Origin: Prostheceraeus crozeri
Taxonomy: Eukaryota > Platyhelminthes > Polycladida > Euryleptidae
Assembly (NCBI GenBank): GCA_907163375.1
Contig: CAJQUW010007128.1
Coordinates: 1 to 64,000 of the forward strand
Length of the DNA stretch: 64,000 nt
Direction: 5' to 3'
In this document: one piece after another, positions 20,977-30,908 of the stretch
Layout: each line of letters starts with the position of its first letter
How positions within the stretch are numbered: position 1 is the first letter of the stretch
Notes under the pieces: model-generated
What the model saw: the letters and a program-made list of their open reading frames with translations, nothing else
Databases searched by the model: none
What the model was told of the DNA's origin: nothing
Position numbers and translations under genes: made by a program

Positions 20977-22628
20977 AGGTAAAAGTCAGGGAGGCTATCG
21001 AGAAATCGAAAGAAGCTTGGGTTAAAAAGATGGCTGCCACTGATGTTTGGAAGACAGTGATTTCTCATGTTTGCACCAAGCGAACCTGTCCAATTACATC
21101 TTTGCTTTCACAGTATCCAAGTGTTGATGAAGGGATTGAAGCCATAAACGATCATCTAACATCGCTTTTTTTGAAATCTGACTTAAACGTGGTCAATGTC
21201 GACGTTCTTCAGGATTCCAGTCAAGTTTATGATGACCCTATGTTGACTCCTACAATTGTTGAAGAACTGCTGTTGAATGCGAAGAAGAGCAAAGCTTCCT
21301 CTGATTTCCCTACCGAAATCTATAGATCTAACGCAAAACAATTGGCAGAACCACTTTGTCAACTATTTCGCCTGTCCGTGCGAGACTGTACAGTTCTCCA
21401 GCTTTGGAACACTGCGGCTATAACTCCAGTGCCTAAATGCTCATCCCCGTCTCTGAATGACATCCGCCCGATCAGTGTCTTGCCGTTGCCTGCCAAACTA
21501 TTGGAGGGCTTGATTTTGGGTACTGAAAAGTCTAAGTTGCTGAGCTGCTGCGGTAATCATCAGTTCGGATTTAGACCTGGTTCCTCTACTCTATGTGCTC
21601 TTACATCGCTGCATGACAGATTGACTTTATATTTGGATGATCCTGCGACATATGGTGCATGTGTGATTTCTTACGACTACTCAAAGGCGTTTGACAGTTT
21701 GAAGAGTGAGATAATCGTTCAAAGATTGATTGACTATGATTTGCCGGCACATTTTGTGAAGTGGATTTATGACTATTTATCTTCTCGTTCGCAATACGTA
21801 AAGGTTGGTGTATCTTGCAGCAGTCTTGCATCTATGACATCAGGCGTACCTCAAGGCTCAATCCTCGGTCCGTTTCCTTTCTCTGTTGCAACCTCCACCC
21901 TGTCAATTAGTGATAGCTCACATTGTCATATGATCAAATATGCCGACGACATAAACTTATGCTTTCCTCTATTTAAGAACTGTGATAATAAGCATGTCCT
22001 AAAAGAGCATGAGCGAGTATTGTCTTGGTCTCAACAGCATGACCTGCCGATAAATAGCTCAAAATGTAAAGCGCTGACTATCAAGAAATCCGCTGTTTTT
22101 GATGATTTTGTGGTGCCGAATGTGTCGATAGTTAAAGAACTACCCATTCTCGGTGTCCGGTTCAACTGCAAAGGAACGTGGTCAACTCATGTGGATTCTG
22201 TGCTTCGAACTTCTTCACGGCGTTTTTATGCGTTGAGGACCCTCCGTCGAACCCTTAGCAATAGCTCAATGACGCTTTTGTATTATTCCTTGATCAGGTC
22301 AGTGATTGAATACTGTGCTCCGCTGTTCTTATCTTTGTCTGCCCATGATGGCATGAGACTTGACCGTCTACAGCGGCGATTTCATAGATTGTTATGTGGA
22401 AAAGGTTGTGACAATAATTGTTTGCCTGATCTTTCTCAACGTCGTATACTTTTGAGTCAAAGATTTTTGAGTAAGATTATGACTCAGTCGCACATTTTGC
22501 ATCATTTGCTTCCTAACATGTCTACTTCTGGTCGATTTCTCTTACCTATGCGTAGAACTGTCCGTAGAAGTAATAGTTTCATTTTAAAGGTCTGCTCTAT
22601 GTACAACAATCATTTTCAAAGGAAATAA
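20958..22628 (+). CDS. LINE 1 ORF2, reverse transcriptase part
   Basis: A 556-residue open frame with the order of non-LTR reverse-transcriptase blocks: LNDIRPISVLPLPAKLLEG, GFRPGSSTLCAL, SYDYSKAFDSL, SGVPQGSILGP and IKYADDINL (catalytic YADD). A CR1-type C-terminal region follows (LRTLRRTLSNSSMTLLYYSL, YCAPLF, LSQRRILLSQRF). It would reverse-transcribe LINE RNA at the nicked target. The frame is open throughout but is shifted relative to the endonuclease frame. It belongs to the CR1 group by the SGVPQGSILGP and YADD context; the clade within the group is not resolved. Confidence 0.8.
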   Translation: MVYEGLKVKVREAIEKSKEAWVKKMAATDVWKTVISHVCTKRTCPITSLLSQYPSVDEGIEAINDHLTSLFLKSDLNVVNVDVLQDSSQVYDDPMLTPTIVEELLLNAKKSKASSDFPTEIYRSNAKQLAEPLCQLFRLSVRDCTVLQLWNTAAITPVPKCSSPSLNDIRPISVLPLPAKLLEGLILGTEKSKLLSCCGNHQFGFRPGSSTLCALTSLHDRLTLYLDDPATYGACVISYDYSKAFDSLKSEIIVQRLIDYDLPAHFVKWIYDYLSSRSQYVKVGVSCSSLASMTSGVPQGSILGPFPFSVATSTLSISDSSHCHMIKYADDINLCFPLFKNCDNKHVLKEHERVLSWSQQHDLPINSSKCKALTIKKSAVFDDFVVPNVSIVKELPILGVRFNCKGTWSTHVDSVLRTSSRRFYALRTLRRTLSNSSMTLLYYSLIRSVIEYCAPLFLSLSAHDGMRLDRLQRRFHRLLCGKGCDNNCLPDLSQRRILLSQRFLSKIMTQSHILHHLLPNMSTSGRFLLPMRRTVRRSNSFILKVCSMYNNHFQRK

Positions 22629-22750
22629 TTTTGTGAACTTGGATTTGTAATCAAGCTATTTGTCTTTGCAATTTTACCTGTAACTTGTCGATTTTCATTC
22701 ACTTCGAAATAAAACGCTTTATATATTGTATTCAAAATATTTATTAAAAA

Positions 22751-23030
22751 ATGGATGAAACAAGAGTGGAAGAAACCTCAACGGGGACGGCGACGACGAA
22801 AATGGAAGGAACCTCGAGAATATATCCTTCGTTATCACAATTAAAAATAACTGAATTGAATAAAGAAAAACACAAGGATAGAGTTAGGTATATAAAAGAT
22901 AAGGAATCTCAATTATTATTAAGATTAGAGCATTATGACAAATTAAGAAAGAGATGGTCTAAAGTTAAGACTTTAACACAAGCTCTTTCAATTCCTGTTA
23001 TTGCTACTGCTTTGCACTCTGATGAATCTC
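22751..23030 (+). CDS. Polinton A TIR-embedded gene, N-terminal copy
   Basis: Starts MDETRVEE and continues LSQLKITELNKEKHKDRVRY and EHYDKLRKRWSK, closely matching the Polinton B protein at 43292 and 60953-61573. In B the full gene (206 residues with two hydrophobic segments) lies at the right end, and the TIR carries only its 5' part; the same seems true here, since similarity stops at IATAL, exactly where the B TIR ends. It is therefore a structural by-product of the TIR. LINE 1 lies just upstream of the ATG. Function unknown; the full-length version looks membrane-associated. Confidence 0.6.
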
Positions 23031-23277
23031 CCAATTGTAGGGAACAGCTCCTCCCGCATACATGAAACAATGCAGTTGCTTCTCGCATTCCTGAACAATT
23101 GCATTTCAGAACAAGCAGCTGTTACCCGCACTTAAAGATTAGAACGACGTGGAATATATTGCAGTATGTAGGAAGTAAGACTTCATTTTACAATTTCATT
23201 AGTCATAACTAGTGACTGTTTTCTTTCTTCATTACAAAATGCCAGAACGTACTGCTGCGGAAGCTTTTTCGTTTTAG

Positions 23278-23499
23278 ATGCCGATTTTGCTAAACTTAAT
23301 TAAAGAAGAGCACAAGGAAACTGCGAAGAAATATTTTGAAGAGTGGAAGGCGGAAATTCAATCGAGAAAGAAGAACAAAATTGTGGACTCTAAAAAACAA
23401 GTGGAGGATATTACAGTAAAAATAGAACAGTATCTCACCACTGCTACAATTCCTCAGTTCAAATTTACAAAAGAACATTTCATTACCATCGAGGAATAG
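23278..23499 (+). CDS. Small charged ORF in Polinton A accessory slot
   Basis: A 73-residue, very Lys/Glu-rich helical peptide (EEHKETAKKYFEEWKAEIQ) between the TIR gene and the protease. Polinton B has a different ORF in the same place (43754-44116). No family is recognised. It may be a small accessory gene or a remnant; there is no start context or conservation evidence to decide. Confidence 0.3.
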   Translation: MPILLNLIKEEHKETAKKYFEEWKAEIQSRKKNKIVDSKKQVEDITVKIEQYLTTATIPQFKFTKEHFITIEE

Positions 23500-24370
23500 T
23501 GCTATTATGATTTTAAAACTGATTGCAAGTGATAAAGTACACCATGGGTCGTTGCTGAGAAGTGCTGCCTATCAAGGTTATGGGTTTAGAAGAATTCTGG
23601 AATTGAGTGACAATAAAAAAAGAGATTTGTTGCAAACTTGGAACTATTTAGCATTTCCTATAACGCAAGTTATTGTTATTTCTTGATGAACTTATCGGAT
23701 GTAATTCTACCACACGTATATTTCTAAATTCATCAATGCCCATAGTTTTGTCAGAAAACATTTAAAAGAAATCAAAATTTATATAGAAAAATTAAATGAA
23801 CCGACAACTATAGAAGAAATGAGGTTTGGTTCCCAAGATGAACATCAACTGTGATGTCTCACTTTTTAAGATATATACAATGTACATACATTATTTATGA
23901 ACACTTTTTTATAAGTAGCGGCGCATTCTAGAATATTTTGAAATGTAATTAAATTTTCTTTTGTTCTCGAGTCTTCTGCCAGTAGACTCAAATTGTATAG
24001 ATATAAATTTCAGTATGTAGGCATGATACATGGAACTTGGTGGTATCGCATTTTAGAATATTTTGAAATGTAATTAAATTTCCTTTTGTTCTCGAGTCTT
24101 CTGTCAGTAGACTCAAATTGTAGAGATCTATATTTCATTATGTAAGCATGATGCATGGGACTTAGTAGTATCGCATTTTAGAATATTTTGAAATGTAATT
24201 AAATTTCGTTTTGTTCTCGAGTCTACTGTAAGTAGACTCAAATTGCAAAATTGTGTGATAAGATTGATTGTTGTATTATTATATTTGATGCAAAATACAC
24301 TGCCGCTGTTTTTATTTTTCTGTACAAGAAGTAGACATCATAGCAGACATTAGAATTTATTTCATTTAAA
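23500..24370. repeat. 125-bp tandem repeat and non-coding spacer
   Basis: Three units begin at 23921, 24046 and 24171, exactly 125 bases apart (the third is partial, to ~24250). Each holds TCGAGTCTTCTGTCAGTAGA, whose GAGTCTWCTG and AGTAGACTC ends form a small stem, and AAATGTAATTAAATTT. The remainder (23500-23920, 24250-24370) shows no gene. Confidence 0.8.
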
Positions 24371-24853
24371 ATGAATGGTGAAAACCCGACTGGTACACAA
24401 TGTCACATAAGTGGACTATCTCCCAGAGTCTTAGGTTTGACCGACTTCTTAAAATTATATGGGAAGCAAACAACTACGAATTGTGATCTTAAGAAAATTG
24501 CAAATCAATTGGGAATAAAGAATGTTTACCTATTGATGAGGGATGAATTAATATTGATAAAAGATGTACCTGAAGTGAATTTTGTAACAAATCTTCACTC
24601 GTCAGATCAAAAAGGAGTACATTGGTCTGCGGGTATGTCTAATAAAAATGGTGACAATTACTATTTCGACTCTTATGGATTGCTTCCAACAAATGAAGTC
24701 AAAGAATTACTTGGAAATGGAATTTATAATACATTTCAAATTCAAAAACCAGGAACAACTTATTGCGGTCAGTTATGTCTTTATGTTTTATTTAAATTAC
24801 AGGAAGGAGTACCATTTCTTGATATTATGTTAGAATTGAATAAGGGAATTTAA
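24371..24853 (+). CDS. PRO: Polinton A adenain-type cysteine protease (PRO)
   Basis: A 160-residue open frame. The adenovirus-protease order of catalytic positions is visible: His in GVHWSA, Asp in YYFDSYG, and Cys in TTYCGQLCLY, with PGTTYCGQ also giving the oxyanion Gln. In adenoviruses and Polintons the enzyme matures capsid proteins, so it pairs with the capsid genes on the opposite strand downstream. The stop codon lies inside the palindrome GGGAATTTAATTCCC. This gene looks whole. The start is the ATG at 24371; a later Met is possible, since the similarity to the Polinton B copy begins near LTDFLKLYGKQTT. Confidence 0.85.
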   Translation: MNGENPTGTQCHISGLSPRVLGLTDFLKLYGKQTTTNCDLKKIANQLGIKNVYLLMRDELILIKDVPEVNFVTNLHSSDQKGVHWSAGMSNKNGDNYYFDSYGLLPTNEVKELLGNGIYNTFQIQKPGTTYCGQLCLYVLFKLQEGVPFLDIMLELNKGI

Positions 24854-25089
24854 TTCCCGAAAAACGTTAGTTCTAATGGCTAGCTAAAGGATACTTGTAA
24901 TTAAAGCTCAAGCGAAGCTAGCTAAAGCGCCACCTGAAGGTTAAAGCTCGGTTATTTGTAATTCGTTTTCATAAAATCTGCCAGTGATTTCTTCATCATC
25001 TAGATCTCTAGTTTGATAGGTAATCGGATAAGTTTGATTTATTTTACAAACTTCAAATATCTCTTTAGTCCAATAACCAACAAAACCTT

Positions 25090-25800
25090 TTAAAATTTAT
25101 TCTTATACTTAAATATCCTTACTCTATCTCCAATCTTAAACTTCAGCTTACGTTTCTTTAAATTCGGATTACTCTCACTCGAATAATTATTTTCGAATAT
25201 TTTCTTTCGTATTAAATCAGGATCGTCAGAAGCATTCTTTGGAGTTTCTTTAATACCTGAATGAATCTTATTGTTATAATCCTCAACAAATCCTGGTAAT
25301 ATTTATAACCATTTCTGATTTCCTTGGTTTGTAAATTTCTTGAATATTTTATTTTTGAAAGTTCTATTGAACCTCTCTATTACTACACCTTTGCCAGCAT
25401 TTTCTGTGGAATAAACAGTTTTAAATAATGGCTTAACATTTCTATTGTAAAACTCAGATCCTTTATCAACAGACAATTTTTTTGGCTTTCTATTACTTTC
25501 TTTAAAGATTTCTTCAAACGCATATTTAACTGACAGACCACTTTTGTTTTTTAAAGGCTTCACCCAAGCGTAGCGTGTATATAAATCTATAACAGTCAAT
25601 GCGTACTTAAACCCTCTTTCATTCGGCATATTGATTAGATCAGCACTCCAAATATCATCTTTATTAAATATTTTTACTTTCAATAGATATTTTGGTTTTC
25701 TATATTCTTTATGAATTTCGGAGGCATAAGTTTCACTTAAACCTTGACCAAAAAGCATTTTAGCTTGTAATGCTTTCTTAACAAACATTCTTTCAATTTT
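25090..25800 (-). pseudogene. INT: Polinton A integrase (retroviral type)
   Basis: The core has the DDE residues of the rve superfamily: DIWSADLINMP, PKKLSVDKGSEFYN and VVIERFNRTFKNK. The downstream minus-strand sequence (25250-25090) codes a basic C-terminal part, rich in Lys, related to the one kept in Polinton B at 45430-45176. The enzyme inserts the element and makes the 6-bp target duplication seen around Polinton B. The gene follows the PLA2-like gene on the same strand and converges on the protease gene. Broken fossil. Confidence 0.8.
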
Positions 25801-26171
25801 TTCTTAAAAGGTAGGATTTTCAATATTATCTAATTCTTGTATCATTTTCTTATCAGCTACATGTCTAGAAGCTATATATCATCATGTTCTCTTTATGCTA
25901 GATCGTGTCTAGAAGCTGCTGCATCTACTCTGTTTGTTGGTTCTTCACCTGGTTTTGGATTATTATTCTTATCTAGTCTTATATCTAATCGAGTTCCTGG
26001 GCCGGTATATGAATGACCAGGAAGATGTTTCTCTTTTGAATATTTACTCCAAATAAAACCAGGAATGTTTTCTAATGCTTTTTGTATATCGTTACCTTCG
26101 TAACGCTCACAATTTGAGGTTTTATGTACTTTTAAGAGATAATTCAATAAATCTAAATTAGAAATTTTCAA
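25800..26171 (-). pseudogene. Polinton A PLA2-like protein (parvovirus VP1-type)
   Basis: The protein contains HLPGHSYTGPGTRLD, matching the calcium-binding YxGPG loop, and RVDAAASRHDLA, matching the catalytic His-Asp helix of the phospholipase A2 domain in parvovirus VP1. The C-terminal basic tail continues toward the integrase. In parvoviruses the domain breaches the endosomal membrane during entry; the same role is inferred here. A homologous gene stands in Polinton B, split by a mariner element. It is placed next to virion genes, as in adintovirus-like elements. Fossil; not whole. Confidence 0.75.
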
Positions 26172-26249
26172 TTTAATTAAATTTTTGGAATTTGTAGAAC
26201 TTGTAGAATTTGTAGAATAGATTTTTAAAGATAAGATAAAATAGATGTT

Positions 26250-26735
26250 TTACCTAATCATGTTAGGACTTAGATATATTCCAGAACCATCTTTAGTTTC
26301 TTTAATTTCTATTAAATCATCAACATTATGTAGAATGTTTTTGAGAACTCGTTTTCCTTCATCAACTAAATTTAATTTACTAATAAAATTATCTACTATT
26401 CCTTCTCCCCTAGCAACTTTCTCTAACTCTCTATTATGACGTTTTTGTTCTTCTAATGCTGCCTTCTCTGATTTATTTTTATTTACTGCTTGAACAATGC
26501 CAGCTGTCCCACCTGCAACACTTCCTGCTGCTGCTATGCCACCCATTATTATTAGTGGAATTAATGGGAGAATTCCACCATTATTTTCTTCTTGTAATTT
26601 AATATTCTCTATCATTGGTTTACTTATGTAATATTTCTTTTTGCTAATCGTAATAGTTTTAGGTGTATTTTTGTCAACAATGTTACGTAATTTTAGTTCA
26701 ACCGTTTTATTATTATTGCTTTTCGCTTGCGACAT
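26250..26735 (-). CDS. Polinton A pX-like core protein
   Basis: 161 residues in one open frame. The N-terminal half is basic (ISKKKYYISK). In the middle is a Gly/Pro-rich hydrophobic block, GGILPLIPLIIMGGIAAAG, followed by a charged helical C-terminus with KSEKAALEEQKRHNRELEK. This GG-LP-x-IPLI block resembles the late core protein pX family of adenoviruses and their relatives. A virion-internal, membrane-active or DNA-binding role is inferred. The palindrome CCTAATCATGTTAGG (26253-26267) covers the last codons, directly before the stop. The gene is near-identical in kind to 47653-48108 in Polinton B. Confidence 0.65.
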   Translation of the reverse strand: MSQAKSNNNKTVELKLRNIVDKNTPKTITISKKKYYISKPMIENIKLQEENNGGILPLIPLIIMGGIAAAGSVAGGTAGIVQAVNKNKSEKAALEEQKRHNRELEKVARGEGIVDNFISKLNLVDEGKRVLKNILHNVDDLIEIKETKDGSGIYLSPNMIR

Positions 26736-26814
26736 TTTTAATGAAAAAATTTTAAGTTAGGAACAAATTTTAAGTTACCAAAAATTTTAATTAACCTATA
26801 GAACTTTGTTCAGA

Positions 26815-26854
26815 GGCTTTAGCCGATCGGACCAAAGGTCCTCAGGTTACTAAC
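26815..26854. terminator. Mini-hairpin cluster between pX-like and capsid genes (Polinton A)
   Basis: GGCTTTAGCC (26815-26824), GGACCAAAGGTCC (26829-26841) and GGTTACTAAC (26845-26854) are short inverted repeats with 3-4 base loops. The last one contains the capsid-gene stop codon. Putative 3'-end signals. Confidence 0.5.
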
Positions 26855-28182
26855 TTGTCCTAGCCATCTTTCCATCAAGAATTTCAATTGAATATTTTAC
26901 ATCTTCTAGCAATAAACCATAAGCCACCAATGAAGTTGTGGAATCTTTCTTTTCAATATTAATTGTTGAATCAAACCCAGTCTTGATAATATCTTCAGAT
27001 TGTGCACTTAAATCGAAACAGAAAACAGGATATAAATGTCTCCGATCTCCAGGAGTTAATTGTGCTTCAACTCCAAATTCTATACAAAGATTTCTATAAG
27101 CATCATATCCTTCCATAAATTGATTATTGGTATCATCGAATCTTAATGGATCAATAGGATATCGGGTTTGATTTAATGAAACTTGTAAACTTCGAATTGT
27201 ATTAATATGAAAAAGATTGTCGTTCTTATCAAAAATTGGAGAATTATTTCTTTGAAATGTTAGTAATAAATATCTTGGAGTATTCGAAGTTCTAGTAAAA
27301 TGCCAGTTAAATCTTTGTTCGGAAAAAGTTACAGAACTAGCAGTTCGCTTTAGAAAATTTACTGGAATTGGTTTGTTAGTGTTTAATCTCTTTGCAATAG
27401 CTGTTTCAACCTCTAAACTAGGAGTAATATGCTTTATCCACCATTCAAGTCTATCAATTTCTAAATATGCTTTTTTTCAGTCTTACCATAAAAGATTAAT
27501 TCATTATTTGCTGTACGATGAATTATTAATTTAAATTTTAATTGATATGATATTTTATCATAATCTAAATATCCGAATAATGGAGACAATGACCAATTTA
27601 CTGTCTGTTTACTATTCTTGTTAAATTCACGTCTTTCTTTATATGCACAATTGTTTGTTTTATTTAAATGATTTGCAATATTTTCTGCATCTTTCGCAAT
27701 TCCTGCTGGATCTGTTCCAGTGTGAGTTAAATCATCAACAATTATACCATCATTAGTATCAGGAAACCAACCTTCGATTTCATGCTCCTTATTATTATTA
27801 CCAATTGCTACAAATCTAAGCATTGTATCAATTACACCTGGAGAATCACTTATTGTTTCTATATTTTGAATTGCAACATCTAAACGCATTTGTGTAAATA
27901 ATTTTGGACAGAAATTATTCTCTAATGCAATATTATCGGTTTCTGGTAATGGTGTTGTAAAATTGGCATCACTATATATAGAATATTCACAGTGTAAAAA
28001 GGAATCAGGTAAATATAAATAACTTTGTTGATTATCAACTTCAAAGATTGAATCTCTTCCAGTAGTTACTCTACTAGAAGATCGGGGATTCATAGCAACT
28101 CTTATATAGTCATTCTTTTTTGATTGCAACTGACGAACGGAGGATCGTCTAATCTAAATTTATTTTCGATAAGAGAAGACAT
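26850..28182 (-). pseudogene. MCP: Polinton A major capsid protein (double jelly-roll)
   Basis: Starts MSSLIENKFRLDDPPF at 28182. Conserved blocks shared with Polinton B include YLYLPDSFLHCEYS, NNFCPKLFTQMRLDVA and YPVFCFDLSAQSEDI, and the C-terminus LLEDVKYSIEILDGKMA. Length is about 444 codons. The position between pX-like and amphipathic genes and the CFDLSAQ block point to the hexon-type capsid protein of Polintons; trimers would build the shell. The fold itself is inferred, not seen. The frame has a few breaks. Confidence 0.75.
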
Positions 28183-28282
28183 TTTTATAAAAAATAATTT
28201 GACTTTTTGTTTTTTCTCACACACAGAAAAAAATTTCTCACACACAGAAGACATTTTTTTAGGTTTCCTTTTCGAATATATT

Positions 28283-28751
28283 TTAGAATTTTGCTAAACC
28301 ATTACCTCTTATTTCTTCAATTGATTTCTTCTCGTGTTTGCTATCAGCAGCTATGTTAGCAATTTTGTCTTTTGTTTCCTCTGAAAGTTTTTTTAATCTT
28401 TTTAGTTCTTCAGAATCATTCTTTAGTTTGCGGATAGTTTCTAGTTGTTTTAATTCGTTTTGAGACTCAACAGAATTTGATATTGCACTAGCTGTACTAC
28501 CTATAGCAGCTGCTCCTTTTGCAGCAGATGTAATCAAATCTTTATTATTTTAATTTTTAGTTAACGATACTTTCGATACCAGAAAATATTCCAGCTCCGC
28601 GGTTTACACCAGCTCCGCTGTTTACACTATCTCCTTCTTTTTGAATAGTTTCTACATTGTTATAATGGTAAACAGATTTCATAGATGGTTCATGTGCTAT
28701 TTTGTGATTTGAAGCAAAATGTTTAAGATTGTGTTTATCAATTATAGGCAT
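28283..28751 (-). pseudogene. Polinton A small amphipathic virion protein (pVI-like)
   Basis: Begins MPIIDKHNLKHFASNHKIAH, then AGIFSGIESIVN and SAAKGAAAIGSTASAIS, a small-residue amphipathic helix, followed by a Lys/Glu coiled-coil tail. The matching Polinton B gene lies at 49640-50073 with the same flanks. The arrangement recalls adenovirus pVI, whose N-terminal amphipathic helix lyses membranes and whose body links the shell; this is inference from character and place. Broken. Confidence 0.55.
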
Positions 28752-28800
28752 TTTTTAGCAATAAATTTGTCTTTTGGGAAAAATATTTACGTTTTGGATC

Positions 28801-28824
28801 GGCTAAAGCCTTTGAACAAGGTTC
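28801..28824. terminator. Mini-hairpins beyond the fibre-like gene (Polinton A)
   Basis: GGCTAAAGCC (28801-28810) and GAACAAGGTTC (28814-28824) stand just past the stop of the fibre-like gene. Both are perfect short stems with 3-4 base loops. Confidence 0.45.
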
Positions 28825-28826
28825 TA

Positions 28827-29624
28827 TCAAGATTTACGTGTGTGAATGGACAACAACCGCGTGATAACTGTATTAATTTTCTGTTGCACTTTATCTATTG
28901 CGTCAAGCAGCGTGTGATGTATCTTAATTTCTTTTCTATTAACTTGCATTTTCTGCTGATTCATCTTCAACGCCGTTTTAAGAGCATTCAATTGAACTTT
29001 AAGAACATCCAACTGATTTTTAACAGCATCTAACTGTTCTTTATTTCCTTTATAATTTTTCTCTAATTCATTTTCTAAATTGATTTTAAGAGTTTTCATT
29101 TTATCAACTTTTTGAATAAGTGAGTTTACTTCATTTATTATTCTATTCATCTTTTTCAATTGTTGAGTAATTTTAGAACTTAATTCATCAACACTTTTTT
29201 GGAATGTAATTTGTAACTGCTTTAAATTTTTTTAAATTCTTTCAGGAAGTTTTTCTATTTCATCTTCTAATTGTTCTTTCAATAATTTTATTTGATGTTT
29301 ATTTTTTATGACTGCAGACTTTAACTTTATAGAAAGTAATATTAAAATTTTTGATTGTTCTGAATTTTTTTTAAAAAGTTTTGCTATATCTGCTTCTAGC
29401 TCTCTATCCTTTTTATCAAGTTTTAATAATTTTTCGTTCAATGATTTGTCATTAAGTTTAAGCAACGTTAATTTATTCATCAGTGGAACCAAAACATCGT
29501 TTATATATATTTCTTTTAAGTCATTGATTTGTGTATCAACATATTGTTTATTTGTTAACTCTGTATTTTGTTGCGGAAGAATAGAAAGATGCAATGGACC
29601 AGATAAAACGTCTCCAGTTTTCAT
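28827..29624 (-). pseudogene. Polinton A fibre-like coiled-coil protein
   Basis: Begins MKTGDVLSGPLHLSILPQQN and NKQYVDTQI, a motif combination common in trimeric phage and virus fibre proteins (GDVLSGPL with N-K-x-YVD), followed by long heptad-rich coiled coils and a basic end TRLLSIHTRKS. A spike or attachment role is inferred. The intact counterpart in Polinton B (50160-50918) is 252 residues. Two frames hold the parts here, so it is broken. Confidence 0.6.
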
Positions 29625-29789
29625 GATATAATTTCTATTCTATTTCTGATTCACGATTATTCGGGATATATGCACCTCCACCAACGTTTGGTGACATCAT
29701 TTTTAAACAATAGAAGATGTCATGAAAATAAAAATAAAAATTGTTTTCTCACGAAAAAAAATATAAATTTTTCTCACATAAAAATATAA

Positions 29790-30245
29790 ATGGAAATGAC
29801 TCAAATTTGTCAATTTTGTAATATGCGTTTTACAAATCAAGCGTTCTTATATTCACATATGAATAATACACCATGTGGTCAACTTATAAAACAATCTCAA
29901 CAAAATATGCAACCTATGAAACAATTATTACCTATGACATATAGGCAATACATTCGTCAATCACAACAATAAAAAAATTTGTTTCTACCTCAACAAGGTC
30001 AAAAAATTCAACCTGTTCAAGAAATTCAACCTGCTCAAGAAATTCAATCTATGTCAAATATTCAACAATTACAACATTTGGTATAGCAATACCTAACAGA
30101 TTAAAAAATAATGATACATTAAAATGTTTAAAATCTGGAATTGATGATGAAAGAAATGCCTTGAAAAAAAGCAACACCAATAATATCTGATGCCAAATCT
30201 ACATTAGCTGAAGCAAAACAAACAATTGAAGATGAAAACCAATAA
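29790..30245 (+). pseudogene. Polinton A zinc-finger/Gln-rich protein
   Basis: Begins with a C2H2-type finger (ICQFCNMRFTNQAFLYSH) and goes on into a Gln-rich tract (IQPVQEIQPAQEIQ). The homologue in Polinton B (51028-51855) has the same finger at the start and a His/Gln-rich repeat instead. Likely nucleic-acid binding; no closer function is known. Frame broken. Confidence 0.55.
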
Positions 30246-30908
30246 TAAACGGTGTGAGTGCTATAATTAATTAATTACATTTTTAGATATAAATTTTAGA
30301 TATAAATTTTTTAGAGACAAAATATTCTATAAATAAATTTTTAGATGCAATAAAATTTTCATATGTAATGAAATTTTTGATGTAATAAGTTTTTAGATGT
30401 AATAAAAAAATTATTATTCCCACGTGTCATCATCATCACTTAAATTACTCTCACAGACGATTGTTTGAAATATTTCAGCTTGAACATCTTCTCCGTTATA
30501 AGGTAACATAATTTCATTTTCATCAGGTGCTTGACGTTTAAGAATATTTATTTGACCAGAAAATTTTTTTTCTTCATTATTATTATTTTTATCAGGAATA
30601 CTAATTCCAGTTTCTAAAGATCTTTTCCATGGTTTATTAACAATTGTTGTCAATGTTTCGCCATGGTATAATTGTATGAAATCTTCTACTTTTACTTTAG
30701 TTTTTGTATAACCCTTAAATGTTTTCTTTTCACTAAGTCTTCCTTGTTCATCTACAGTAATACAGTATTTTACTTTAGGTGCAATAAACATTGCAAAAAT
30801 AATTACACCATTTCCATAATCATTTTTTCCTTGACACAATTCTCCCCCAACATATCCAGCAGCATCTAATTTATTGAAGAGTTCATTAGAAATGTATATT
30901 GAATCAGT

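Larger units (their letters stand above)
18815..22745 (+). mobile_element. LINE 1: CR1-group non-LTR retrotransposon
   Basis: Nearly full length: a 5' UTR with tRNA-like A/B boxes, ORF1 (coiled coil) and ORF2 (endonuclease plus reverse transcriptase), ending with AATAAA at ~22709 and an A/T-rich tail. It sits between the tandem repeats of the Polinton A TIR and the ATG of the TIR gene at 22751. A target duplication is not obvious. ORF2 has one frame change near 20960. Confidence 0.8.

Noticed and set aside
23921-24250. CRISPR-like array
   Set aside because: Units are 125-bp whole repeats without unique spacers, and the DNA is eukaryotic.
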